From Nitrobacter sp051912485 (GTDB lineage: Bacteria; Pseudomonadota; Alphaproteobacteria; Rhizobiales; Xanthobacteraceae), in NCBI RefSeq assembly GCF_051912485.1, contig NZ_CP196822.1:1178001-1242000 (forward strand): a DNA stretch of 64,000 bases, read 5' to 3'. The position numbers and the translations under genes are program-made. A model generated the notes under the pieces. That model saw nothing but the letters and a program-made list of their open reading frames with translations, had not been told where the DNA came from and did not search any database. Numbering within the stretch: position 1 is the first letter of the stretch; every line of letters starts with the position of its first letter. Shown one piece after another: positions 52,965 to 60,775 of the stretch.

Positions 52965-54221
52965 ATGGCGAGATCTGGCAATCTGTCGGTCCTGCTCATT
53001 AGCACCTGGGCCTTCACCGTCTGTTTCGCTGTCTGGATGATGTTCGGCGTGATCGGCATTCCGATCCGCGCGCAGCTCGGGCTTGGTTCGACCGAGTTCG
53101 GTCTCCTCACGGCGACGCCCGTCCTCACCGGTGCGATATTTCGTTTGCCGCTGGGCATCTGGACCGACCGCTTCGGCGGACGGATCATCATGCTGTCGCT
53201 GCTGATCGGCTGCGCGATCCCGCTGTGGGTGTCTTCCTACGCGACCGCGCTTTGGCAGTTTCTACTGCTCGGGTTGGCGCTCGGCCTCGTCGGCGCCTCG
53301 TTTTCGGTCGGCACCCCCTATGTCGCGCGCTTCTTTCCCAAGGAGCAGCGGGGCTTTGCAATGGGTTTCTTCGGCGCGGGTACGGTCGGCGCGGCACTCA
53401 ACATGTTCGTCGCCCCGTGGCTGATCGAGGCCTATGGCTGGCAGATGGTGCCCAAGGTCTATGCCGTCGCGCTGCTCGTCACGGCATTTTTGTTTTGGAT
53501 GTTGTCCAAGCCCGATCCCGGCGTCGGCGGTCCAGTAGCATCGATGTGGCAACAACTATCCGTGCTGCGCAATCCGCGCGTCTGGAAATATTGCCAATAC
53601 TACTCGATCGTGTTCGGCGGCTTCACCGCGCTGTCCATCTGGATGCCGCAATACTTCAAGACGGAGTACGGCTTCACCATCGCGCAAGCTTCATTGTTGG
53701 CCGCCTGCTTCTCGCTTCCCGGCGGCGCCTTTCGTGCCTTCGGCGGCTGGTTGTCGGACCGCTTCGGGGCCCACAATGTCACCTGGTGGGTGCTGTGGGC
53801 CGCCTGGGTTTGCCTGTTTCTGCTGTCCTATCCCAAGACTGACCTGATCGTGCACACGATCCGCGATCCGCTGAGTTTCAGCATCGCTCTGCCGTCGTGG
53901 TTCTTCACGATGCTTCTCTTCGCGCTCGGCATCGCCTTTGCCTGCGGCATGGCTTCGACGTTCAAATATATCGGTGACGACTTCCCCGACAGCATGGGAG
54001 CGGTATCCGGCATCGTCGGCATGGCGGGCGGCCTTGGCGGCTTTCTGCTGCCGATCACCTTCGGTGCGATTCTGGACTGGCTCGGTATCAATTCGAGCTG
54101 CTTCATGCTGCTCTACGGCATCATCTGGGTGTCGCTGACCCTCAATTATCTGACCGAGGTCCGGCAGGCGCCTGTCATGGGCGAACAAACTCGATCGCCT
54201 GCGGCGGAGCCGTCGCGTTAG
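52965..54221 (+). CDS. NarK-type nitrate/nitrite transporter (MFS, NNP family)
   Basis: A 418-residue major facilitator with 12 predicted membrane helices. It has features of nitrate/nitrite porters: FRLPLGIWTDRFGGRIIMLS after helix 2, GTPYVARFFPKEQRGFAMGF near helix 5, and the Gly-rich GAVSGIVGMAGGLGGFLLPI in the second half. It imports nitrate or exports nitrite across the inner membrane. No nitrate or nitrite reductase gene is adjacent, so the physiological partner is elsewhere. Confidence 0.85.
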   Translation: MARSGNLSVLLISTWAFTVCFAVWMMFGVIGIPIRAQLGLGSTEFGLLTATPVLTGAIFRLPLGIWTDRFGGRIIMLSLLIGCAIPLWVSSYATALWQFLLLGLALGLVGASFSVGTPYVARFFPKEQRGFAMGFFGAGTVGAALNMFVAPWLIEAYGWQMVPKVYAVALLVTAFLFWMLSKPDPGVGGPVASMWQQLSVLRNPRVWKYCQYYSIVFGGFTALSIWMPQYFKTEYGFTIAQASLLAACFSLPGGAFRAFGGWLSDRFGAHNVTWWVLWAAWVCLFLLSYPKTDLIVHTIRDPLSFSIALPSWFFTMLLFALGIAFACGMASTFKYIGDDFPDSMGAVSGIVGMAGGLGGFLLPITFGAILDWLGINSSCFMLLYGIIWVSLTLNYLTEVRQAPVMGEQTRSPAAEPSR

Positions 54222-54286
54222 CTTCGACAGAGCGGCAGCTACGTGAACTTTTGGCGGAAGCTCATCATCGGAGCACTCCGAGCTCC

Positions 54287-54381
54287 CTCTCCCGCTTGCG
54301 GGGGAGGGTTGGGGAGGGGGAATTTCAGTGAAGATGCACCCAAACCCTTCGCGTTCGATCTCCCCCCGCAAGCGGGAGAGG
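54287..54381. repeat. Inverted repeat between convergent narK-type and metY genes
   Basis: CTCTCCCGCTTGCGGGGG (54287-54304) and CCCCCCGCAAGCGGGAGAG (54362-54380) form a long, nearly perfect inverted repeat separated by about 57 bp. It lies between two convergent genes and would work as a terminator-like hairpin on both transcripts. The GC/CT-rich arms are like those of the insert within the pseudouridine synthase gene at 25468-25596. Confidence 0.6.
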
Positions 54382-54421
54382 TGAAGCGGCAGCGCAAATC
54401 CGTTCAAGCATGAACCGCGCT

Positions 54422-55699
54422 CTACGTCATCGCCTGATCGAGGTCGGCCATCAGGTCTTCCTTGTCCTCAATGCCGATCGACAGGCGGACGATGTCGGGT
54501 CCGGCCCCGGCTCGGGTCTTGGCGGCATCGTCGAGCTGGCTGTGCGTGGTCGATGCGGGATGGATCACCAGCGAGCGGGTATCGCCGATGTTGGCGAGGT
54601 GCGAGAACAATTTGAGCTTCGACACCAGATTGACGCCGGCGTCGTAGCCGCCCTTCAGGCTGAACGTGAACACCGCGCCCGCGCCCTTGGGCGAATATTT
54701 GCGCGCGAGCGCGTTGTACTTGTCGCCGGGCAATCCGGCATAGTTGACGGCCGCGACCGCGGGATGGGCGGCCAGCCATTCGGCGATCGCCTGGGTATTC
54801 TCGCAATGCTTCTGCATCCGCAGCGGCAGCGTTTCGATGCCGGTCAGAATCATGAAAGCGTTGAACGGCGATAGCGCGGGGCCGAGATCGCGCAGGCCCA
54901 GCACGCGGCAGGAAATCGCGAACGCGAAATTGCCGAACGTCTCCTGCATCCGGATGCCGTGATATTCCGGGCGCGGCTCGCTCAGCATCGGATACTTGTT
55001 ATCCTTCGACCAGTCGAACGTGCCGGCGTCGACGATGATGCCGCCGAGTGAGTTGCCATGGCCGCCGAGGAATTTCGTGAGCGAATGAAGTACGACATCG
55101 GCGCCGTGCTCGATCGGCCGGATCAGGTAAGGACTCGCCATCGTGTTATCGACGATCAAGGGGACGCCGGCCTTGCGCGCGATCGCGGCGATGGCATCGA
55201 TATCGGTGATCGATCCTCTGGGGTTGGCGATGGACTCGATGAAGATTGCCCGTGTTCGCGGCGTCACCGCCTGCTCGAAGGTTTCGACGTCGTCCGGATC
55301 GGCCCACGCCACGTTCCAGCCGAAGCTTTTGAACGCATGGGTGAACTGATTAATCGTTCCGCCATACAGTTTGCGCGCGGCGATGACTTCATCGCCCGGT
55401 TTCATGAGCTGCTGGAGCACGATAACCTGCGCGGCGTGTCCTGAAGCCACCGCGAGCGCTGCGGTGCCGCCTTCGAGCGCGGCAACGCGCTCTTCCAGCA
55501 CGGCGTTGGTCGGATTGCCAATGCGGGTGTAAATATTGCCGAACGACTGCAACCCGAACAGCGACGCCGCGTGGTCGGCATCGTTGAACACAAATGATGT
55601 GGTTTGATAGATCGGCGTTGTGCGTGCGCCTGTGGTCGGATCGGGCTGCGCGCCGGCGTGGACGGCAAGCGTTGCAAAGCCGGGGATGCGATCGGTCAT
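54422..55699 (-). CDS. metY: O-acetylhomoserine sulfhydrylase (MetY-type)
   Basis: A 425-residue PLP enzyme of the Cys/Met metabolism family. It would make homocysteine from O-acetylhomoserine and sulfide. The PLP lysine is K209 in HSLTKFLGGHGNSLGG; other family signatures are TRIGNPTNAVLEERVAALEG, IESIANPRGSITDID and VDNTMASPYLIRPIEHGADV. The length fits MetY rather than the shorter MetB/MetC. The start ATG at 55699 follows CACAGGACATGAG. No SAM-II riboswitch consensus is visible in the leader. Confidence 0.9.
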   Translation of the reverse strand: MTDRIPGFATLAVHAGAQPDPTTGARTTPIYQTTSFVFNDADHAASLFGLQSFGNIYTRIGNPTNAVLEERVAALEGGTAALAVASGHAAQVIVLQQLMKPGDEVIAARKLYGGTINQFTHAFKSFGWNVAWADPDDVETFEQAVTPRTRAIFIESIANPRGSITDIDAIAAIARKAGVPLIVDNTMASPYLIRPIEHGADVVLHSLTKFLGGHGNSLGGIIVDAGTFDWSKDNKYPMLSEPRPEYHGIRMQETFGNFAFAISCRVLGLRDLGPALSPFNAFMILTGIETLPLRMQKHCENTQAIAEWLAAHPAVAAVNYAGLPGDKYNALARKYSPKGAGAVFTFSLKGGYDAGVNLVSKLKLFSHLANIGDTRSLVIHPASTTHSQLDDAAKTRAGAGPDIVRLSIGIEDKEDLMADLDQAMT

Positions 55700-55837
55700 C
55701 TCATGTCCTGTGTGCTCGGTCGAAAATTGTGATGATGCTGATGGGATCGCGCTCCGCCGTCAAGGCGCTGCCGGAAACTTTGCCTGTTTCGGCATGCGGC
55801 CTTGCGGCGCGGCGAAGCTGAATGGAATTTTATGCGC

Positions 55838-56422
55838 TCACGACGGGTCGCTTCTGTCTTTGGCGGCCCGGTCGGCGGCCAGCGTGCTGCCGCCGCTGAC
55901 GCTCACGCGGTTGAGCGACAGGCGCTGGCCATGCACGGGCATCGGCGCACGTTTCGAGCTAAGCGTGCGCGAGTTGACGCCCATCCACGAGATCTCCGAC
56001 GACAGACGGCCGTACTCGATCTTCGGACAGCGGTTCATCACGACCTTGATGCCGGCAGCCTCGGCTTTCGCTGCAGCCGCGTCGTCGCGCGCGCCGAGCT
56101 GCATCCAGATCACCTTCGGCAGCGGCGACAGCGTCAGGGCTTCATCGACGATGGGCATGATGTGGCTGGAGCTGCGGAAGATGTCGACCATGTCGAGGGG
56201 ATGGCCGATGTCCTTGAGCGATGCGACAAAGGGTTTGCCCACCAGGCTCTTGCCGAGGTGGCCGGGATTGACAGGGATCATGTCGTATCCGCGTTCGGCG
56301 AGATACTTGAAAGCGAAGTAGCTTGGCCTCACGTTGATGGGCGACGCGCCGACCATCGCGATCGTCTTTACGCTGTCGAGAATTCCGCGGATGTAGCTGT
56401 CGTCGTAGGCGTCGTGGTTCAT
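55838..56422 (-). CDS. CoA-binding protein (YccU-like)
   Basis: A 194-residue protein with a CoA-binding Rossmann domain: VKTIAMVGASPINVRPSYFA, RGYDMIPVNPGHLGKSLVGK and VWMQLGARDDAAAAKAEAAG. It is the domain of succinyl-CoA synthetase alpha and YccU, in a stand-alone form. The C-terminal about 45 residues are an extension without recognisable features. An ATG at 56422 is chosen because the upstream in-frame codon is TTG. It lies 138 bp ahead of metY on the same strand and may be co-transcribed. Confidence 0.8.
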   Translation of the reverse strand: MNHDAYDDSYIRGILDSVKTIAMVGASPINVRPSYFAFKYLAERGYDMIPVNPGHLGKSLVGKPFVASLKDIGHPLDMVDIFRSSSHIMPIVDEALTLSPLPKVIWMQLGARDDAAAAKAEAAGIKVVMNRCPKIEYGRLSSEISWMGVNSRTLSSKRAPMPVHGQRLSLNRVSVSGGSTLAADRAAKDRSDPS

Positions 56423-56464
56423 TTTCAAGTCCAGATCATTATCGCGGCCGTTCGAGCCACTGTT

Positions 56465-56569
56465 GTCATTTCGGGACGCGCGGTCTTTATCGCGCAGACC
56501 CGGAATCTATGTGCCCGGCAACGTTTATGGATTCCGGGTTCGCGCGAAGGGCTCGCGCCCCGGAATGAC
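56465..56569. repeat. Inverted-repeat element upstream of the CoA-binding gene
   Basis: GTCATT (56465-56470) and AATGAC (56564-56569) close an element with ACCCGGAATCT and GATTCCGGGT as inner arms and GC-rich outer segments (GACGCGCGG, GCGCCCCGG). It fills most of the 162-bp gap between the CoA-binding gene and the ECHDC3-like gene and resembles interspersed repeats of this bacterial group. It would be in both transcript ends or leader. Confidence 0.5.
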
Positions 56570-56584
56570 GAAGAAAATTGAGTC

Positions 56585-57409
56585 CTATCGATCTTTCCAC
56601 TTCGGGTCACGTTTTTCGATGAAGGCGTCGATGCCTTCCTCGGCGTCGCAGGCCATCATGTTCTCGGTCATGACTTCCACAGCGTAACGATAGGCGTCGG
56701 CGAGGTTCATTTCGGCTTGCCGGTAGAAAGCGGTCTTGCCGAGTTTGACAGTGAGGGCCGATTTGCGCGCGATCTTTTGCGCAAGGGCGAGTGCGGCGTC
56801 GCGCTCGGTCCCATCAGTGACCACGCGGTTGATCAGCCCCATCCGCTGCGCGGCCATAGCGCTGACGGGCTCTCCGGTCAGAAGCATTTCCATCGCCTGC
56901 TTGCGCGTGATGTTACGCGTCAGCGCCACCATCGGCGTCGAGCAGAACAGGCCGATGTCGACACCGGGCGTCGCGAAGAAGGCCTTTTCCGAGGCAACGG
57001 CGAGATCGCAGGTCGCAACGAGCTGGCAGCCGGCTGCCGTGGCGATGCCCTGCACACAGGCGACGACGGGCTTCGGCAGATGCACGATGGCCTGCATCAT
57101 CGCGCTGCAGATCGTCATTATGTGCGCGAAGTAGGCGCGGCCCCGATCGGGGTCGGCGCGGTGCGCGGTCAGCTCCTTGAGGTCGTGGCCGGAGGAAAAT
57201 GCTGGTCCGCTGGCGGCGATCACGACCGCGCGGACTGCCGGGTCCTTGCCGGCCGCGTCAATTGCCGCGTGCAGCTCACCGATCAGCTGCTCCGACAGGC
57301 TGTTTCGCGCCTCCGGACGGTTGAGGGTCAGCGCCGCGATGCTGCCCTGGGTTTGCCGTAACAGCATCGGCGGCGGTTCCGGGATCTCGGCGCGGGCAGG
57401 TCTGGTCAT
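56585..57409 (-). CDS. ECHDC3-like enoyl-CoA hydratase/isomerase family protein
   Basis: A 274-residue crotonase-fold protein. Strong similarity to the ECHDC3 pattern: FSSGHDLKELTAHRADPDRG, PVVACVQGIATAAGCQLVAT and FATPGVDIGLFCSTPMVALT. In crotonase the two catalytic glutamates lie in GGGCE and QPEI; here the positions read AAGCQ and TPGVD, so both are replaced. The protein therefore is probably not a standard enoyl-CoA hydratase, though CoA binding and the oxyanion hole look retained. Confidence 0.85.
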   Translation of the reverse strand: MTRPARAEIPEPPPMLLRQTQGSIAALTLNRPEARNSLSEQLIGELHAAIDAAGKDPAVRAVVIAASGPAFSSGHDLKELTAHRADPDRGRAYFAHIMTICSAMMQAIVHLPKPVVACVQGIATAAGCQLVATCDLAVASEKAFFATPGVDIGLFCSTPMVALTRNITRKQAMEMLLTGEPVSAMAAQRMGLINRVVTDGTERDAALALAQKIARKSALTVKLGKTAFYRQAEMNLADAYRYAVEVMTENMMACDAEEGIDAFIEKRDPKWKDR

Positions 57410-57483
57410 CGAATTATCCGCTTGGGCAGGACGATCATCCTAATGTAACAGGCGGCATCAGGCGGGAGCAGGGGCAGGACGAC

Positions 57484-57912
57484 ATGACGACCGCGAAAAT
57501 GAACGTCGCTGAGCTTGAGGCTTTTCTTCACGCTGAGTTCCCCCAGGCTTTTAGAGATGGCGATATCGCCATTGAAAGCGCAGACGGTGAGACTTCCCTG
57601 CTGCGCCAGCGCTACAGTGAGCAGATGCTGCGCCCGGGTGGGACCGTCTCCGGGCCAACGTTGATGGCGCTGGCCGATTTCGCCATGTATGTGGTGCTGC
57701 TTTCGCGGATCGGCCCGGTCGGCCTCGCGGTGACCGCCAATCTCAACATCAATTTTTTGCGCAGGGGACGCCCGGGTCAGGATGTGCTCGCCGCGGCGCG
57801 GCTTCTCAAGCTCGGCAAGCGGCTCGCGGTCGGGGAAGTGACGCTGCTGTCCGGCACGTCGCCGGATCCCATTGCTCACGTGACGTCTACCTATTCCATT
57901 CCGAATGCTTGA
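57484..57912 (+). CDS. PaaI-like hotdog thioesterase
   Basis: A 142-residue hotdog-fold protein. The segment LRPGGTVSGPTLMALADFAMYV is the PaaI-type core helix region, followed by LAVTANLNINFLRRGRPGQD. It likely hydrolyses small acyl- or aryl-CoA thioesters in the cytoplasm; the substrate is unknown. It is divergent from the ECHDC3-like gene and lies about 150 bp ahead of rplM, but an rplM promoter between them separates transcription. Confidence 0.85.
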   Translation: MTTAKMNVAELEAFLHAEFPQAFRDGDIAIESADGETSLLRQRYSEQMLRPGGTVSGPTLMALADFAMYVVLLSRIGPVGLAVTANLNINFLRRGRPGQDVLAAARLLKLGKRLAVGEVTLLSGTSPDPIAHVTSTYSIPNA

Positions 57913-57984
57913 AGATTTTACAGGTAATATAGAACCATTTTTATAAGCTATTGATTCTGCAATAAAAATATCATGTCGTTGACG

Positions 57985-58013
57985 TTGACTAGACATGGTC
58001 GCTTCTCTAGAAC
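57985..58013 (+). promoter_or_regulatory. Candidate promoter of rplM-rpsI
   Basis: TTGACT (57985-57990) and TAGAAC (58008-58013) are 17 bp apart, just after an AT-rich patch (57911-57970) downstream of the thioesterase gene. An alternative TTGACG is 6 nt upstream. Initiation near 58020 leaves a leader of about 45 nt. Confidence 0.5.
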
Positions 58014-58022
58014 CCGAAGCGA

Positions 58023-58056
58023 TCGGCGCAGGGCGCCGAAGTCTCTTTTTACGGAT
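58023..58056 (+). promoter_or_regulatory. rplM leader hairpin with T-run
   Basis: TCGGCGC (58023-58029) and GCGCCGA (58033-58039) form a perfect 7-bp stem with an AGG loop, followed after AGTC by CTTTTTA. It lies between the candidate promoter and the rplM start, so it could act as an attenuator or a site for L13 autoregulation, as occurs in other bacteria. The T-run is a few bases away from the stem, so termination may be weak. Confidence 0.4.
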
Positions 58057-58063
58057 TTCTCAC

Positions 58064-58528
58064 ATGAAAACGTTCTCGGCAAAGCCAGCCGAAGTGACGA
58101 AGAAGTGGGTGCTGATCGACGCCAGCGGTCTGGTGGTCGGACGGCTCGCCACCCTCGTTGCGATGCGGCTGCGCGGCAAGCATCTGCCGATCTACACACC
58201 GCATGTCGATTGCGGCGACAATGTCATTATCATCAATGCAGCCAAGGTGGTTCTCACCGGCCGCAAGCGTGACAACAAGGTCTATTACAATCACACCGGC
58301 TATATCGGCGGCATCAAGGAGCGCACTGCGAAGTCGATCCTGGAGGGTCGTTTCCCGGAGCGCGTCATCGAGAAGGCCATTGAACGTATGATCCCGCGTG
58401 GACCGCTGGGACGCGTGCAGCTTGGCAATCTTCGTGTTTATGCCGGCGCAGAGCATCCGCATGAAGCCCAGCAGCCGGAAGTCGTCGATATCGGCGCAAT
58501 GAATCGCAAGAACAAGAGGGCCGCATAA
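58064..58528 (+). CDS. rplM: 50S ribosomal protein L13
   Basis: L13 (154 residues) is an early-assembly 23S rRNA-binding protein. I chose the ATG at 58064 (MKTFSAKPAEVTKKWVLIDA), the usual start in this lineage; the frame opens upstream but in the leader. GRLATLVAMRLRGKHLPIYT and IERMIPRGPLGRVQLGNLRV are family signatures. rpsI follows 2 bp after the stop, as in most bacteria. Confidence 0.96.
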   Translation: MKTFSAKPAEVTKKWVLIDASGLVVGRLATLVAMRLRGKHLPIYTPHVDCGDNVIIINAAKVVLTGRKRDNKVYYNHTGYIGGIKERTAKSILEGRFPERVIEKAIERMIPRGPLGRVQLGNLRVYAGAEHPHEAQQPEVVDIGAMNRKNKRAA

Positions 58529-58530
58529 CG

Positions 58531-59007
58531 ATGTCCGATACCATGCAGTCTCTCGACCAGTTGTCCGCGTTGAAGTCGGCTACTCCGGAAGCGCCGCAGT
58601 ACGCCAAGAAGGTCGACAAGTACGGCCGCGCCTACGCCACCGGCAAGCGCAAGGACGCGGTTGCCCGGGTCTGGATCAAGCCGGGCGCCGGCAAGATCCT
58701 GGTCAACGCTCGCGAGGTCGAGACTTATTTTGCGCGCCCGGTGCTGCGAATGATGATCCAGCAGCCGCTCGTTGCCGCCGCGCGCGCCGGTCAGTACGAC
58801 GTGGTTTGCACGGTCGCTGGCGGTGGCCTTTCCGGTCAGGCTGGGGCCGTTCGTCACGGTTTGTCCAAGGCGTTGACGAACTTCGAACCCGAATTGCGCG
58901 GCGTTCTCAAGAAGGGCGGCTTCCTGACCCGCGATTCCCGCGTGGTCGAGCGCAAGAAGTACGGCAAGGCGAAAGCTCGTCGTTCGTTCCAGTTCTCCAA
59001 GCGCTAA
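58531..59007 (+). CDS. rpsI: 30S ribosomal protein S9
   Basis: S9 (158 residues) is a 30S head protein whose C-terminal tail reaches the P-site tRNA. The core ATGKRKDAVARVWIKPGAGK, GGLSGQAGAVRHGLSKAL and the ending KKYGKAKARRSFQFSKR are diagnostic. The first 28 residues form a nonconserved extension relative to E. coli (130), common in Rhizobiales. It is the second gene of the rplM operon. Confidence 0.96.
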   Translation: MSDTMQSLDQLSALKSATPEAPQYAKKVDKYGRAYATGKRKDAVARVWIKPGAGKILVNAREVETYFARPVLRMMIQQPLVAAARAGQYDVVCTVAGGGLSGQAGAVRHGLSKALTNFEPELRGVLKKGGFLTRDSRVVERKKYGKAKARRSFQFSKR

Positions 59008-59021
59008 TGGAGCGGATTTGA

Positions 59022-59047
59022 CTTTCGCTGCCGCTTGGCAGCGAAAG
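59022..59047 (+). terminator. Stem-loop after rpsI
   Basis: CTTTCGCTGCC and GGCAGCGAAAG form a perfect 11-bp stem with GCTT loop, 14 nt after the rpsI stop. No T-run follows, so it may be a Rho-dependent end or 3' protection structure. A second hairpin, CCCCCGGC and GCCGGGGG (59087-59105) followed by CTTTA, lies 40 bp further and may act together. Confidence 0.55.
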
Positions 59048-59086
59048 CTCGCCGCGAATGTCAAAATCGGGAACTACAAGTATTAT

Positions 59087-59109
59087 CCCCCGGCAAAGCC
59101 GGGGGCTTT
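59087..59109 (+). terminator. Second stem-loop after rpsI
   Basis: CCCCCGGC and GCCGGGGG form an 8-bp perfect stem with an AAA loop. The T stretch after it is short (CTTTA). It lies about 80 bp ahead of the transglycosylase gene and separates it from the ribosomal operon. Confidence 0.55.
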
Positions 59110-59186
59110 AGCAGGCCGTTGAAGAGGTCTGCCACGCCCGTGGGATGAAGTTGGCTTCGTCTCCGTCGTCGTGAAAGAGAACCGAT

Positions 59187-60125
59187 ATGGCATTGCGCCT
59201 TGTTGTTCTCATGCGATACGCGTTGGCCATGATGCTGGTGACGCCGTATGCCGCCTTTGCGCAGATCGGCACAGAACCAGCGGCCGATCCCGGACCCGCC
59301 GTCAAGACAGATCAAGACACGCGCGAAGCGATTTGCCTGATGGTCGAGTCGGCGGCGAGGGCGGAGAGCTTGCCGCTGGAATTCTTCGCGCGCGTGATTT
59401 GGCAGGAGAGCCGATTTCAGTCCGATGCCATTGGCCCGTTGACACGCAGTGGCCAGCACGCGCAGGGCATCGCACAGTTCATGCCGGGAACGGCGAGTGA
59501 ACGGCGGCTGCTCGACCCGTTCGATCCGGTACAGGCCCTGCCGAAATCAGCTGAGTACTTGAATGAGTTGCGCCAGCAATTCGGCAATCTGGGGCTTGCG
59601 GCCGCAGCCTATAATGCCGGGCCGCGCCGGGTGCAGGACTGGCTTGACGGCAAGGGATCGATGCCGGCCGAGACGCGCAACTATGTCGTCGCGATCACGG
59701 GATCGCTGATCGAGGACTGGGCGGCTGCCGGCAGGAGCGGCAAGCCGCCGGATCGCGCACCGGTATCATCGAGTTGCCGAGAATTGATGGCGCTATTGAA
59801 ACGCGCGCCCAATCCTTTTGTCACTGGGCTCGAACAGCACGTGAAACTCGGGGCCGACAAGCCATGGGGCGTGCAACTCGCAGCCGGCTTCAGCCGCGAC
59901 CGAGCCATGGCCATGTACGCACGGGCCATCCGGCGGCTTGCCGCCGTGATCGGCGACCGCGATCCAAGTCTGTTGGGCTCGCTACTGCGCAGCCGGGGCA
60001 CCCGGACGTTCTATCAGGTGAGGATCGGGGCCGATACGCGCGCGGAAGCCGATGGTCTCTGTAACCGGATCAGGCACGCCGGCGGCGCCTGCCTCGTTCT
60101 GCGAAATATGCGCGCGAGAGGTTGA
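59187..60125 (+). CDS. Lytic transglycosylase with C-terminal SPOR-like domain
   Basis: A 312-residue cell-wall enzyme. A signal peptide (about 1-25, ending AFA) directs export. The SLT domain includes FARVIWQESRFQSDAIGPLT with catalytic E74, then HAQGIAQFMPGTASERRLLD and AAAAYNAGPRRVQDWL. The C-terminal about 75 residues (TFYQVRIGADTRAEADGLCN) fit a SPOR peptidoglycan-binding domain. It cleaves glycan strands to form 1,6-anhydro ends. It is monocistronic, after the rpsI terminators. Confidence 0.9.
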   Translation: MALRLVVLMRYALAMMLVTPYAAFAQIGTEPAADPGPAVKTDQDTREAICLMVESAARAESLPLEFFARVIWQESRFQSDAIGPLTRSGQHAQGIAQFMPGTASERRLLDPFDPVQALPKSAEYLNELRQQFGNLGLAAAAYNAGPRRVQDWLDGKGSMPAETRNYVVAITGSLIEDWAAAGRSGKPPDRAPVSSSCRELMALLKRAPNPFVTGLEQHVKLGADKPWGVQLAAGFSRDRAMAMYARAIRRLAAVIGDRDPSLLGSLLRSRGTRTFYQVRIGADTRAEADGLCNRIRHAGGACLVLRNMRARG

Positions 60126-60247
60126 ACTCGGCATCCGGAGTGGTGGAACCGCTCCACAAACACCGGGCTGCGCCATTTGAGGAGATGGGTTATGCTTTGC
60201 GATGAATAACGGTCCGGTTGGTATCAGGATTCCAGGAGCTGTCGACA

Positions 60248-60739
60248 ATGGTGCGTGAATACGAGGTACGAGAGGGAGAGTTGGTCGTCGAGGTGCCGCC
60301 GACGACCGACGCCGGGCTGGTGTTCATCGGCCGAATTCGCACGCCGTGGACGTCTCGGCTCAAGACACCGCGTCAGGGGCGCGAAGACGGGCCGATTTGC
60401 CGGCTCGAGATTTTCGATCCCTGGAAACCCGCATTGCAGGGACTCGATCGGTACACGAGCATTGAAGTCATATACTGGCTGCACCTGTCGCGTCGCGACA
60501 TCGTGCTGCAGACACCAAAGAGCAGCGGCGCGTCGCACGGCACCTTTTCGCTGCGTTCCCCTGTACGTCCCAATCCCTTGGGGACGTCGCTGGTCAAGCT
60601 GGTCGGCATTGAGGGATCGACGGTGCTGGTGCGCGGACTGGATTGTATCGATGAAACGCCGCTGATCGACATCAAGCCGAATCGTTGCCAGTTCACGCCA
60701 ATTGCCCCGCCGCAGGACGGCGATTTCGAAACCGGCTGA
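60248..60739 (+). CDS. trmO: tRNA methyltransferase TrmO-type (YaeB family)
   Basis: A 163-residue protein of the TrmO/YaeB (UPF0066) family, which methylates N6-threonylcarbamoyladenosine 37 of tRNA using SAM. The motifs PWTSRLKTPRQGREDGPICR, DRYTSIEVIYWLHLSRRDIV and HGTFSLRSPVRPNPLGTSLV are characteristic. It is shorter than E. coli TrmO (235), lacking the C-terminal domain. The ATG at 60248 (MVREYEVREGELV) is chosen; an upstream in-frame start is possible. The target is inferred from family. Confidence 0.8.
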   Translation: MVREYEVREGELVVEVPPTTDAGLVFIGRIRTPWTSRLKTPRQGREDGPICRLEIFDPWKPALQGLDRYTSIEVIYWLHLSRRDIVLQTPKSSGASHGTFSLRSPVRPNPLGTSLVKLVGIEGSTVLVRGLDCIDETPLIDIKPNRCQFTPIAPPQDGDFETG

Positions 60740-60775
60740 CGATTCAGCCGGCACTGGATGGCTGCGCTCAAGATG

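Noticed and set aside
55700..55837. SAM-II or other SAM riboswitch upstream of metY
   Set aside because: Looked for the conserved SAM-II core (GATTT..., GCTAAA pairing) on the minus strand leader and did not find it; only a TTGACGG promoter-like segment is present.
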